Shown here piece after piece: positions 54,425 to 64,000 of a DNA stretch of 64,000 bases (position 1 is its first letter; every line of letters starts with the position of its first letter). This DNA is from Liolophura sinensis (lineage: Eukaryota > Mollusca > Polyplacophora > Chitonida > Chitonidae). Both the position numbers and the translations under genes were made by a program. The stretch lies in assembly GCF_032854445.1 (NCBI RefSeq), contig NC_088296.1, positions 9,148,706 through 9,212,705 on the forward strand. Reading direction: 5' to 3'. Below the pieces are notes generated by a model that was not told where the DNA came from, searched no databases, and saw only the letters and a list, made by a program, of their open reading frames with translations.

Positions 54425-54741
54425 ATAGTATTTCTGTATCTATCTTCTCCAGACAGGTACGTAATGCTGTTATGGAGTTTGCAGGTGAGTTACCTCCCTT
54501 TAAACATCGACCGCCTAGATTAGCATTAAAATGCACTTGTGGTTAAAACAAGGCTTAGTACTCATACTTGCTGAAATTTACAAGGAAATGGGATATGAAT
54601 AGTTCGTATACTTAAACCTACGTTCATAATACTTTATTCCATAAACTCGTTTACCGCAATGCAGTAAGTGATATTTCATTTCTGGTCACATCTTCGGCCC
54701 ACATGTAACTTTGGTCAGGTTAAATCATTTAGACGTAAGAC

Positions 54742-54845
54742 TCTTGGCGGCATGGATTCGCCATGCCAAAAAAAGACACTATGTATGCACACAGCAAATG
54801 GCTTCTGGTAGTCATATGACTTGAAAATTGTTAAGCACGCCATGT
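54742..54845 (+). mobile_element. Second interspersed repeat family, 3' fragment
   Basis: CTTGGCGGCATGGATTCGCC, AAAAGACACTATGTATGCAC and GTCATATGACTTGAAAATTG then TTAAGCACGCC match the tail half of the family at 7405-7588. Confidence 0.65.
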
Positions 54846-57016
54846 ACACACAAGTCAAATAAAAAAAAAATGTCGCTCAGCATAGTTAAAAGTTGTAGCT
54901 GTCAAGTTGATATTTTTCGGCCACATGCCGAACCCTCACGTACTCTTGTTAAAGTTTCAGTAATTCTCCAGAATAAATTTTGTCGCGTGATATATTTATA
55001 ATGCGCATAATAGTATTGCATTTGCTGAATTTAATAACGGAATATTTACTTTCGCAGGCCTGGCGACAGTAGCTATGACAACTATGTTTGAAATTAACAT
55101 TTACATCTATGTAAGACTCTAGCTGTGAGTATTAAACTCCCGTTTGTAAACTAGGCGGTAATCCCCACGCTGGTTCTGGGGGCAAAAAAAAAAACAACCT
55201 CCCTCCCCCCCCCCAAAAAAAAATAAACAAACAAAAAACACTAACAATAATATGTCACATGAAAAAACATTAAACACCGTCCATTAAAACAACTGGATAT
55301 TATTTTCGAATCGTTTTACAACCCACTGAAATGCATTGGAAACAATGGATTCTACGGTGGCCTTTTCTGACCACATTACGACCATTGACGTTAAACAAAG
55401 TTTTTACCGCCTAACTGACATATATGGAGCCTTCTAGATTTCGGTATTCTAATTGCATATACATGTAAATCTATGAATGTTTTCGAAGAATGGATAATAA
55501 AAGGACTGTTTTTCGGTTGGAAAAAATGCATCAAACTATTTCCCTGACATTACCTAGTGATGTGTCATCTGATATGTACTTCAATTTAGTGTGTTCTTTA
55601 ACTTGAAACCACTACCATACATCTCCCACTACCATATTTCTGGTGCTGGTTTGGACATTTGTCCGGACGGCATGTTTGGTATCATACAGAAAACAGGTAG
55701 TTTGTTTAATAGTTAGATCTTAGATCAACTAAGCCAACTAATATCAGAGATTAGTATGCGGTTAAAAAGAGTGTATATTCTAATTCGTACTGATATTTGT
55801 CTCTCTGATTGTATAAGATTTACATCTGTTTACGGGATGTCAAGATAATTCACAAAATACACCAGCACAGAATTAATCAATAAAGTTCCCAAATCACAGT
55901 TTAGAAAGTCGACCATTAAAATAATACAAGTAAAATTCTCAACGGCCAGTTTCATAAACGAAATTAGCATCCTTACAATTTGAAAATATTCATATATTTC
56001 TTAAGTTACTTATCAGTAGACATGGTCAACATTTTTCGGCGATGGCGGAAAACTGCGCTCACACACGCACATACTTACGTTCTTAGGACACGTATATATA
56101 TACAAAACTATTAAGATAACTGCAACATGTCAGTTGAGTTCACCATGTTTTCTTTCTAATTTATCTGCAAAAAAATTAAAAAAAACCCCAAAAAACAAAA
56201 ATAAACAAATGGAGGTAATCTGTCTTCAGAATGGATGGTAACCTGGACGTACTACCTGATAGTAACCTAGACAAACTACTATACGGTGTTAGTGCTGCTG
56301 TAAACAATTGTTAACCAGTTGTGTAAATATGCTATATATGTACCCGTCACGCAAATGAACAGCTTTTACAAAGGTAACCATCGAGATACGATAAATCCAG
56401 TAATCTAAGCTCACTCTGTCATGTTTATGCTGTAAGTTATTATGTGCGTGTATACATGTCAGAACATTACAGCCTATCCGGCAGAGCTGGGAATCATCTG
56501 CACAAAGACTTCCTTCTACAGGCCTTTAACTCATATATTGGGCGTACAAATAAAACAAAAACGGTTGACAAATAGTGGGACTTTTGTGCTTGAGAGCGTA
56601 TATAAACGTACGTGCTCATGGGAATCAGGAAGTTTGCAAGTGTGTCACTGACCCACTCGGCTTAAAACAAGATCACACTGCTATACTTTAGAGCATCTAT
56701 TTTTTCAGTACTGTCATATATAAATTTTATGTAAACCACCTCGGGAAAGCAGGTGTAGATAACAGTGGACACACGAGGTGAGGGTTCAAACTCTCAAGAA
56801 AGTATCATCGTCTCGGTTATTCCGTTTATTTATTTTATATCAAGAAACTTGAACAGGTATCATGATACAAAAATAACTCCTGGTTTTACTTTTACTTTCA
56901 CGCGGGTTTTCCGAGCAGACCACATGCATAAGTTGCTGATGAAATTAGTCTACACAGTTCATGTATGTGTTCGACATCCAGCACCACTGGGAAGTGTGTA
57001 CAGATTCACACAATTT
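54846..57016. other. Non-coding stretch, nothing recognised
   Basis: AT-rich, with a C-rich/A-rich low-complexity patch at 55182-55235. No exon was recognised. Confidence 0.4.
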
Positions 57017-57306
57017 GACAGGTGTATATCACATCCACACGATTTGTAGGTGCATATCACATTCACACGATTTGTAAGTCTGTACCCCACGCACACCATT
57101 TGTAAATGCGTACCACATTCACACGATTTGTAAGTCTGTACCACACGCACACCATTTGTAAATGCGTTCCACATTCACACCACTTGAAAGTCTGTACCAC
57201 ACGCTCAGTACTTGTGAGTGTGTACAACACGCACAATACCTGCAAGTTTGTACAGCTTCCACACGACGGAGTGTTTGTGTGTACACATCCACATGATTTG
57301 TAGGTA
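57017..57306. repeat. Diverged edge of the 28-bp array
   Basis: Irregular units of about 28-31 bp (CACACGATTTGTAAGTCTGT, ACCACACGCACACCATTTGT) related to the main array but more diverged, as expected at an array edge. Confidence 0.75.
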
Positions 57307-58345
57307 AGTATCACATCCACGTGACTGGTAAGGGTATATCACATCCACACGACTGGTAAGGGTATATCACATCCACACGGCTGGTAAGGGTATATCACAT
57401 CCACACGGCTGGTAAGGGTATATCACATCCACATGACTGGTGAGGGTATATCACATCCACATGACTGGTAAGGGTATATCACATCCACACGGCTGGTAAG
57501 GGTATATCACATCCACATGACTGGTGAGGGTATATCACATCCACATGGCTGGTAAGGGTATATCACATCCACACGGCTGGTAAGGGTATATCACATCCAC
57601 ATGACTGGTAAGGGTATATCACATCCACATGACTGGTAAGGGTATATCACATCCACACGACTGGTAAGGGTATATCACATCCACATGACTGGTAAGGGTA
57701 TATCACATCCACATGACTGGTAAGGGTATATCACATCCACATGACTGGTAAGGGTATATCACATCCACACGGCTGGTAAAGGTATATCACATCCACACGA
57801 CTGGTAAAGGTATATCACATCCACACGACTGGTAAGGGTATATCACATCCACATGACTGGTAAGGGTATATCACATCCACATGACTGGTGAGGGTATATC
57901 ACCTCCACACAACTGGTAAGAGTATATCACATCCACACAACTAGTAAGGGTATATCACATTCACACGACTGGTGAGGGTATATCACCTCCACACAACTGG
58001 TAAGAGTATATCACATCCACACGGCTGGTAAGGGTATATCACATCCACATGACTGGTAAGGGTATATCACATCCACATGACTGGTAAGGGTATATCACAT
58101 CCACATGACTGGTAAGGGTATATCACATCCACATGACTGGTAAGGGTATATCACATCCACACGACTGGTGAGGGTATATCACCTCCACACAACTGGTAAG
58201 AGTATATCACATCCACACGGCTGGTAAAGGTATATCACATCCACACGACTGGTAAGGGTATATCACATCCACACGACTGGTGAGGGTATATCACATCCAC
58301 ACGACTGGTGAGGGTATATCACATCCACATTGGTACGGAGGTATC
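57307..58345. repeat. 28-bp tandem array, about 37 copies
   Basis: The unit GACTGGTAAGGGTATATCAC then ATCCACAT repeats every 28 bp (for example at 57601 and 57629). Variants GACT/GGCT, ACAT/ACAC and GTAAGG/GTGAGG recur in blocks, suggesting local re-duplication. A more diverged tail continues to about 58430. There are no unique spacers. Confidence 0.95.
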
Positions 58346-58430
58346 ACACCCACACGATCTGAAAATATGTATCACATCCACATGATCTGTAACTGAATAT
58401 CACACTCCCACGATTGGTAAGGGTGAATCA

Positions 58431-59423
58431 CATTGTCTTTATGTGTAGGGTGCATGCCATAAAGACGATTTGTAAGTACAACTGTGTGTATTACACCCAT
58501 TCGATTTCCAGTGTATCACTCTCACCCTGTAAATATGGATCCCATCCACGCAATGTGTAACTGTGTGTCTCATCAATGTAACTTTTAAATATGTATCAAT
58601 GGAATTATTTGAGAGACCAGCGATAGTAACAAATACATCTCATTTGATTACCAGTGATGTCGGTCGTATCTTCTTCAAGACGGGGCGCAGAAAAGCCAGA
58701 CGTACGATACTCGCGTTTGCTTTAAAACAACAAAAGCAAACTGTTCTAAAGCTGCTTTTGCAACCACCCTCAGGAAGAGGCATTTACAAAACAATCCTGG
58801 TGTGTATGACTGACCGACTCGTCCGTGTATTATGATTCTAAATAATTAGAGCCGTAACGTGATACTTTATAACTGACGAGCTTACACAGTGTTACGCGCA
58901 TGTAAACCGTGAAGTAGAGTATAATTTTGCAACAGGTGAATGTGTAGCCTAACACTAACTTTCCAGTCAAGTAATGAGACCTGAATTTTTTCTCTGACAG
59001 AGTATACACGTGACAAAGTTTTTACCAAATAATAATTCTGTTAAACCTCACAGTGTTGAGCATCAACGAGTCTAAAGTGACACGCACATCCATCGGATAT
59101 AAGGCGCGTCATCCATCCACGAAACGTGTCACAGCGTTCGACCTTAGGTGATACCATTTCAAACTATAAACTGGCGGTGATTGCAGATGTTCATTTCACC
59201 GGTCAGTCAAAATTCAATTATGTCAACGCCAATTAACTCACGCCAATAAATAAACAAATACTGCACGCAAAATGTTTCGTGTCTTCGATCAAATAGGTAA
59301 GCATATAATAATAGCAATGTCTCTAGTAGATTTGGATGTGTATTACTAGGGGGTTACGTGTCAACACTGAGGTCTTGGAACAAAATTTAAGAGTCAGAAG
59401 AACTTAATAAGCACAAACGTTAA
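58431..59423. other. Non-coding stretch, nothing recognised
   Basis: A 90-codon open frame at 58563-58835 has no recognisable domain or flanking splice signals. I do not call it a gene. Confidence 0.4.
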
Positions 59424-59433
59424 TTACTTCATT

Positions 59434-59640
59434 TATTTGATTCGATTGGTGGGAGGAGGGGGGGGAGGGGGCGGATGTTGTTGGGTAGGGCCATCAACAG
59501 ATTGCTGGAAAACCCACGGCGGCCGGTATAATAGTGGAAGAAAGCCGAGCAGAGACAGGGGGATGGGGGGAACCCGCAAAGCCTGGGGATGGTGGAACCC
59601 ACGGCCGTCCACTGATTGTCGGAAGACCCGTAAACGTTAA
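59434..59640 (-). mobile_element. SINE, degenerate, core partly duplicated
   Basis: TTTGATTCGATTGGT, a G-rich expansion, CGGCCGGTATAATAGTGGAA, GGAACCCGCAAAGCCTGGGG and GGAACCCACGGCCGTCCACT. The core appears more than once, with the tail between them disrupted. Confidence 0.55.
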
Positions 59641-59918
59641 TATAATGTATAATGAATTGATTTAAAATGTCAAATTGTTCGAATTGCAAACCTCATTCAG
59701 AATATGATTGACAATGGTCTTTTGTCGTTACCATGACACAGTTGCTCTGGGTAACGACCAGCAATTCTTTATACTGAAACACACTTGTACAGAAATCACA
59801 GATTTCACCATATTTGTGTATGTGTATACCTCGTAAGGACTTATTCTTATGGACTATACATACAGTGGTATATGCGTTACATCCAATCCTTCATCATCTG
59901 AGGAGATGACGCGACGGT
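59641..59918. other. Non-coding stretch, nothing recognised
   Basis: Short spacer between two SINE copies. Confidence 0.4.
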
Positions 59919-60078
59919 ATTTATTTGATTTTTTTGATCAGAGCTTTATTTAAGAGTATTTTGCTTATACGATGGGCAGCCAGCATTATGGCGCTTGGGA
60001 GGAAATCGGAGAGAGATTGCAGGAAACCCACGACCACTCGAAGTTTACTGGTAGACCTCCCCATGTACCACTGGGAAT
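59919..60078 (-). mobile_element. SINE, 3' part
   Basis: TATTTGATTTTTTTGATCAG, TTGCTTATACGATGGGCAGC, GGAAACCCACGACCACTCGA and GGTAGACCTCCCCATGTACC follow the family order in complement. The tRNA head is missing. Confidence 0.75.
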
Positions 60079-60097
60079 ATGTCCTGCATAATTAAAT

Positions 60098-60300
60098 GAA
60101 TGAATGTAAATGAATGCTTGGGTTTAAAGTCGTACTTAGCAATCTTTTAGTCATATAAAGACGAGGAGTCATCAGGTATGTGTACATATACTGTGTCTTT
60201 TTGTCACAGGATGAGTGCGTGCCGCCAAAGTGCTGCCGCCCCTGAACTATTATGCCGAAGACACCAGACATGGCACCCCTTTCAGACACTTTACACTGAC
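60098..60300 (-). mobile_element. Second interspersed repeat family, copy
   Basis: In complement: GAATGCTTGGGTTTAAAGTC, AGCAATCTTTTAGTCATATA, ACTGTGTCTTTTTGTCACAG, GACACCAGACATGGCACCCC and CACTGACACCGGGCCAACTA, matching the 7405-7588 and 18655-18842 copies. Confidence 0.7.
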
Positions 60301-61311
60301 ACCGGGCCAACTAGTCCTGCTTCCTTGTTCTAACCTCTCACTGCAGAGAGCCAAATGAGGGCAGCTGAAAGTACCTTTGTGTGAAGTCTATGGTATAACA
60401 CGTCCCGTTCGATCAGTCGTGTGGTATTCCTGTATTTACATTGTACTTAAGTTTACCAAGTAGTTTTTCTTCAGACTACGATACGATGTTTCAACGGCTG
60501 AGTCACCAATCGAACCGCATGCAAAACAAACAAATCGTGTTTCTTGAAAAAGAAATATCCCCGAAGCAATTTAGCAACTTTGACCCTTACGTGAGTTAAA
60601 ATAGGTCAGTCTGCCTCTTAGGATCATGGCACGTGGGGGTATTACATGTACTTGTAAGGGCTATGGATATTTGTTAAAGGGCATATGCAAATATAGGGTA
60701 TGCTGCGGTCCATGGGATAGCCTTTTGGGTGTGGCACCCTTAGGTCAACGTGATCGTCTTCAATTTGAATAAATAAATAAAAAACCCGGGTTTACTCTGG
60801 TTAAGTCCCTTACATAAAGTAAATTTATATCAGATTCTTTCTAAACCACATCCGTCGCGTGATCTGTCATATTAATGCCAGCGGCTTTACACGCCTGGAG
60901 GTGTAGGTACAAGGTGTAAGTTTTACATGATTTGCAAAAGTTCCGGTTATAGGTAAGTTTACAAGTTTGCTTTTTAATTGTCATTGATTTAAATTAGGCA
61001 ACATCTAAATCTCAATTTTTCGCCTCAAATTGATCGGAATTGAACTACGAGAGAGGGACGCGGGCTAGTTGTTTGAGGCACATGCCTTTCAGTCTCTAGG
61101 ATACATGAGTTTACGGGTTTACACGATTTACGGGTTCAAATCCAGACTTTGGCAGGAAAGTTGTGGATGCCCCACTGTTTGCTGCTTATGGGATTTATTT
61201 GCAATAAGCCGTGGCCGTTTGCACAGTTCAACGTTCGCTCACAAGCACTTGTCTTTCAGCAGCATAGGTGTACATATCTGAGCCTCACAGGTAGGAAAGT
61301 TTTTCAGTAAA
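60301..61311. other. Non-coding stretch, nothing recognised
   Basis: No exon or classified repeat was seen. Confidence 0.4.
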
Positions 61312-62898
61312 ACCCACCACTCATGATATTTCCATCCACCACTCAAGTTAATTCCACCCACCACTCAAGTTAATTCCACCTACCCGTCAGGTTATTTCCA
61401 CCCACCAATTGGGCTGTTTCCACCACCACTCAGGCTATTTCCATTCACCACCCAGGTTGTTTCCACCAACCACTCACGTTATTTCCACCCACCACTCAAG
61501 TTAATTCCACCTACCCGTCAGGTTATTTCTACCCACCAATGGGGCTGTTTCCACCATCACTCAGGATATTTCCACCTACCACTCAAGTTATTTCCACCCA
61601 ACACTCAGGTTATTTACACCATCACTCAGGATATTTACACCCACCACTCAAGTTATTTCCACCCACCACTCAGGTTAATTCCACCTACCCGTCAGGTTAT
61701 TTCCACCCACCAATGGGGCTGTTTCCACCACCACTCAGGCTATTTCCACCCACCACTCAGGTTGTTTCCACCAACCACTCACGTTATTTCCACCCACCAC
61801 TCAAGTTAATTCCACCTACCCGTCAGGTTATTTCTACCCACCAATGGGGCTGTTTCCACCATCACTCAGGATATTTCCACCTACCACTCAAGTTATTTCC
61901 ACCCAACACTCAGGTTATTTACACCATCACTCAGGATATTTACACCCACCACTCAAGTTATTTCCACCCACCACTCAGGTTAATTCCACCTACCCGTCAG
62001 GTTATTTCCACCCACCAATGGGGCTGTTTCCACCATCACTCAGGATATTTCCACCTACCACTCAAGTTATTTCCACCCACCACTCAGGTTATTTACACCC
62101 GCCACTCAGGTTATTTATACCCACCTCTAAAGTTTTTTAAACCCACCAATCAGGCTGTTTCCACCCACTACTCAGGTTGTTTCCATCCACCATTCAAGTT
62201 ATTCCACCCACCTCTCAGGTTATTTCCACCCATCACTCAGGATATTTTCACCCACCACTCAGATTATTTACACCCGCCACTCAGGTTATTTCCACCCAAC
62301 ATTCAGGCCATTTAAACCCACCACTCCTTTTAATTTCACCCACCACTCGAGTTTTCTTCAACCACCATTCAGGTTATTCCCCTCATCAATTAAGATATTT
62401 CCACCCATCACTCAGGTTTTTTCCACCCACCACTCACCTTATTTGCATTCACCACTCACCTTTTTTCCACCCACCATTTAGGGTATTAAAACCCATCACT
62501 CAGGTTGCTTCAACCCACAACTCAGGTTATTTTCACTCACCACTCAGATTGTATCCACACATCCCTCAGTTTATTTCCACGTAATACTCACGTTCTTTCC
62601 TCCCACCACGCAGGTTATTTCCATCCACCACTCAGGATATTTAAACCTACCACTCAGGTTAATTTCACCCACCACTCGGGGTTTTTGTACCCACCACTCA
62701 GGTTGTATCCACACATCCCTCAGTTTCTTTCCTCCCAATACTCACGTTATTTCCACCCACCACGCAGGTTATTTCCATCCGCCACTCATGTTATTTTCAC
62801 CCACCACACAGGTTATTTCCACCCGCCATTCAGGTTTTTTGCACCCACCTCTCACGTTATTTCCACCCACCATTCAGGCCATTTAAACCCACAGAACT
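61312..62898. repeat. 22-bp tandem array with 305-bp higher-order repeat
   Basis: The unit GGTTATTTCCACCCACCACT then CA repeats about 70 times, more regular in the first half. A block beginning AATGGGGCTGTTTCCACCAT recurs exactly 305 bp apart (61539 and 61844), a higher-order repeat of about 14 units. Because 22 is not a multiple of 3, the open frame reads a 22-residue cycle, which is a by-product. Confidence 0.95.
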
Positions 62899-63235
62899 TT
62901 TCTCCATGCATCGCTTAAATGAAAACTTAGTGAAAGGCCTGTTGGCATTAACCAACAATAAAGAAAGAAAAAAATGAAATTAGAAGGGAAAAAAACGATT
63001 TTGGGACTGGCGAAATTCATGGTGTCACGTCGGGTATTTTTTTGTTTCTATGTTAGCGTTTGTACATGTTTGATCGCCTAAGCAATTTGGTAAACTTTAA
63101 ATCTATTATCTGGCTGATTCCACAATAAACGTAATGTTATTGTCTAATGCTAAGCCCTGAGTAAGTTGAAAAGAAATTATTGACCCAGAGAATGATTATC
63201 GGTTTGCAATGGTTCTTTCCACTGGCCCGTTGTTT
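62899..63235. other. Non-coding stretch, nothing recognised
   Basis: AT-rich spacer between the 22-bp array and a SINE. Confidence 0.4.
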
Positions 63236-63395
63236 ATCTTTGCGTCGGACGTAAAAACGGTCATCCAGCAACCTGCGGATAGTCGTGGGTTTCACCCGGG
63301 CTCTGTCCGCTTCCTCCCACCAAAATGCTGGTTGTAGTTGTATAAGTGAAATTTCCTTAAGTACGGGGTAAAACACCAATCAGATAAATAAAACA
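63236..63395 (+). mobile_element. SINE, 3' half, well preserved
   Basis: CAGCAACCTGCGGATAGTCG, GGGTTTCACCCGGGCTCTGT, CCACCAAAATGCTGGTTGTA and GGGGTAAAACACCAATCAGA then TAAATAAA. The tRNA head is missing. Confidence 0.85.
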
Positions 63396-63590
63396 ATGTC
63401 TTGTTTCTGTAGTGCTCTGTTAAACATGTGACGTTTAGGCTTTATACGCCATCATTTAACGACATTTAAGCAATTGCATATTGATAAATCGCTTTGGTTG
63501 TGTTTTGTTTTGGCTCTTTTCATTTCTGTCGTTTGGTCAGTATTCCACAATATTTTATTTAAATTTACCAAATTATTTCTCTTTTTGCAG

Positions 63591-63630
63591 CAGATTACGA
63601 TGCCGTTGTTAACCAACTTGTACATACTGG
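63591..63630 (+). CDS. Possible 40-nt exon of a next gene
   Basis: A pyrimidine-rich tract ending CTTTTTGCAG precedes, and GTAAGT follows, a 40-nt segment whose open frame gives DYDAVVNQLVHTG. The acceptor is NAGNAG-type (GCAGCAG), so the exon could start three bases later. Both splice sites are strong by eye, but a single short exon gives little coding evidence. Confidence 0.3.
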
Positions 63631-63898
63631 GTAAGTAAAACTTGCTTTGTCTGTTTCGGAGGCTTTAGTGTTCTTGAAACAGACAACTGGACACCTTCAC
63701 GCAAGTAAAAGAAAAAATTTTCTAGTACAGTGTTAAACATCATTCACATATACAGTGGATAAATAAATACGACGGTGGCAAACACGACATTTCACCTGTG
63801 ATGTAAATGTTTGGTAGTAGTTCCACGGGCATTGCTTAATGTTTGGTCAGGCTAATTCAAGAAATGAAACCGCGTAAGTATCTTTATACAGGCACAGA

Positions 63899-63953
63899 AC
63901 TCGGCACACTACAGCGTAATGATATATATATATATCATTACGCTGTGTGCCGA

Positions 63954-63955
<2 letters not shown>
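63899..63955. repeat. Near-perfect palindrome
   Basis: ACTCGGCACACTACAGCGTA then ATGATATATA is mirrored by TATATATCATTACGCTGTGT then GCCGAGT. The arms differ only by three extra bases in the left arm. It is followed directly by (TA)n. Confidence 0.9.

Positions 63956-64000
<45 letters not shown>
63956..64000. repeat. (TA)n microsatellite, runs off the window
   Basis: Pure TA dinucleotide from the end of the palindrome to the last base. Confidence 0.95.

Noticed and set aside
57307-58345. Possible CRISPR array (28-bp repeats)
   Set aside because: The repeats are directly adjacent without unique spacers and lie in an animal genome with introns and SINEs. It is a satellite array.
61539-62315. 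258-codon plus-strand frame over the 22-bp array
   Set aside because: A 22-residue cycle from a 22-nt unit read in three frames, with no signal peptide or splice evidence.

Overview
The window reads as animal nuclear DNA, AT-rich and full of interspersed and tandem repeats. I see no bacterial operons, ribosome binding sites or CRISPR array. The commonest repeat is a tRNA-derived SINE with a conserved central/tail region of the kind described from molluscs and other lophotrochozoans (Meta-SINE/BivaMD type, named from memory), so a bivalve or another lophotrochozoan is the best guess. The species cannot be fixed from the sequence alone.

Layout: 1-23.2 kb is non-coding apart from one Thr-rich, mucin-like exon on the minus strand (2128-2514). 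It holds about a dozen SINE copies, a second tRNA-derived repeat family, and tandem arrays with 123-bp, 40-bp and (ACAT)n units. From 23.3 to 52.4 kb lies the main discovery, one multi-exon plus-strand gene. Its parts are a signal-peptide exon (23276), a phase 1 step to exon A1, four alternating A and B exons encoding Cys-rich EB-like modules (28.7-37.8 kb), a diverged fifth B exon (about 38.8-39.06 kb), a 3978-bp Thr/Pro/Gln mucin exon (45265-49242), a transmembrane exon (51507-51585) and a cytoplasmic tail exon ending at 52427. Every junction is phase compatible. The predicted product is a type I membrane mucin of about 2239 residues, or 2151 without the doubtful fifth B exon. The A/B exon pairs and their introns are near-identical tandem duplications of about 2.81 kb, with SINE copies that give the order of duplication.

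Between the last B exon and the mucin exon sits an antisense, defective Ty3/Gypsy LTR retrotransposon (39127-44876) with a tRNA-Leu-type primer binding site. It has many stops and frameshifts, two internal RT deletions and a changed integrase catalytic residue.

From 52.4 to 64 kb the sequence is again repeat-rich: a Penelope-like element remnant, SINE pieces, a long (TA)n run, a 28-bp array of about 37 copies (57.3-58.3 kb), a 22-bp array with a 305-bp higher-order repeat (61.3-62.9 kb), a possible 40-nt exon (63591-63630) and a near-perfect palindrome running into (TA)n at the window edge. All splice sites were assigned by eye from consensus, phase agreement and similarity between copies; no transcript data were available.
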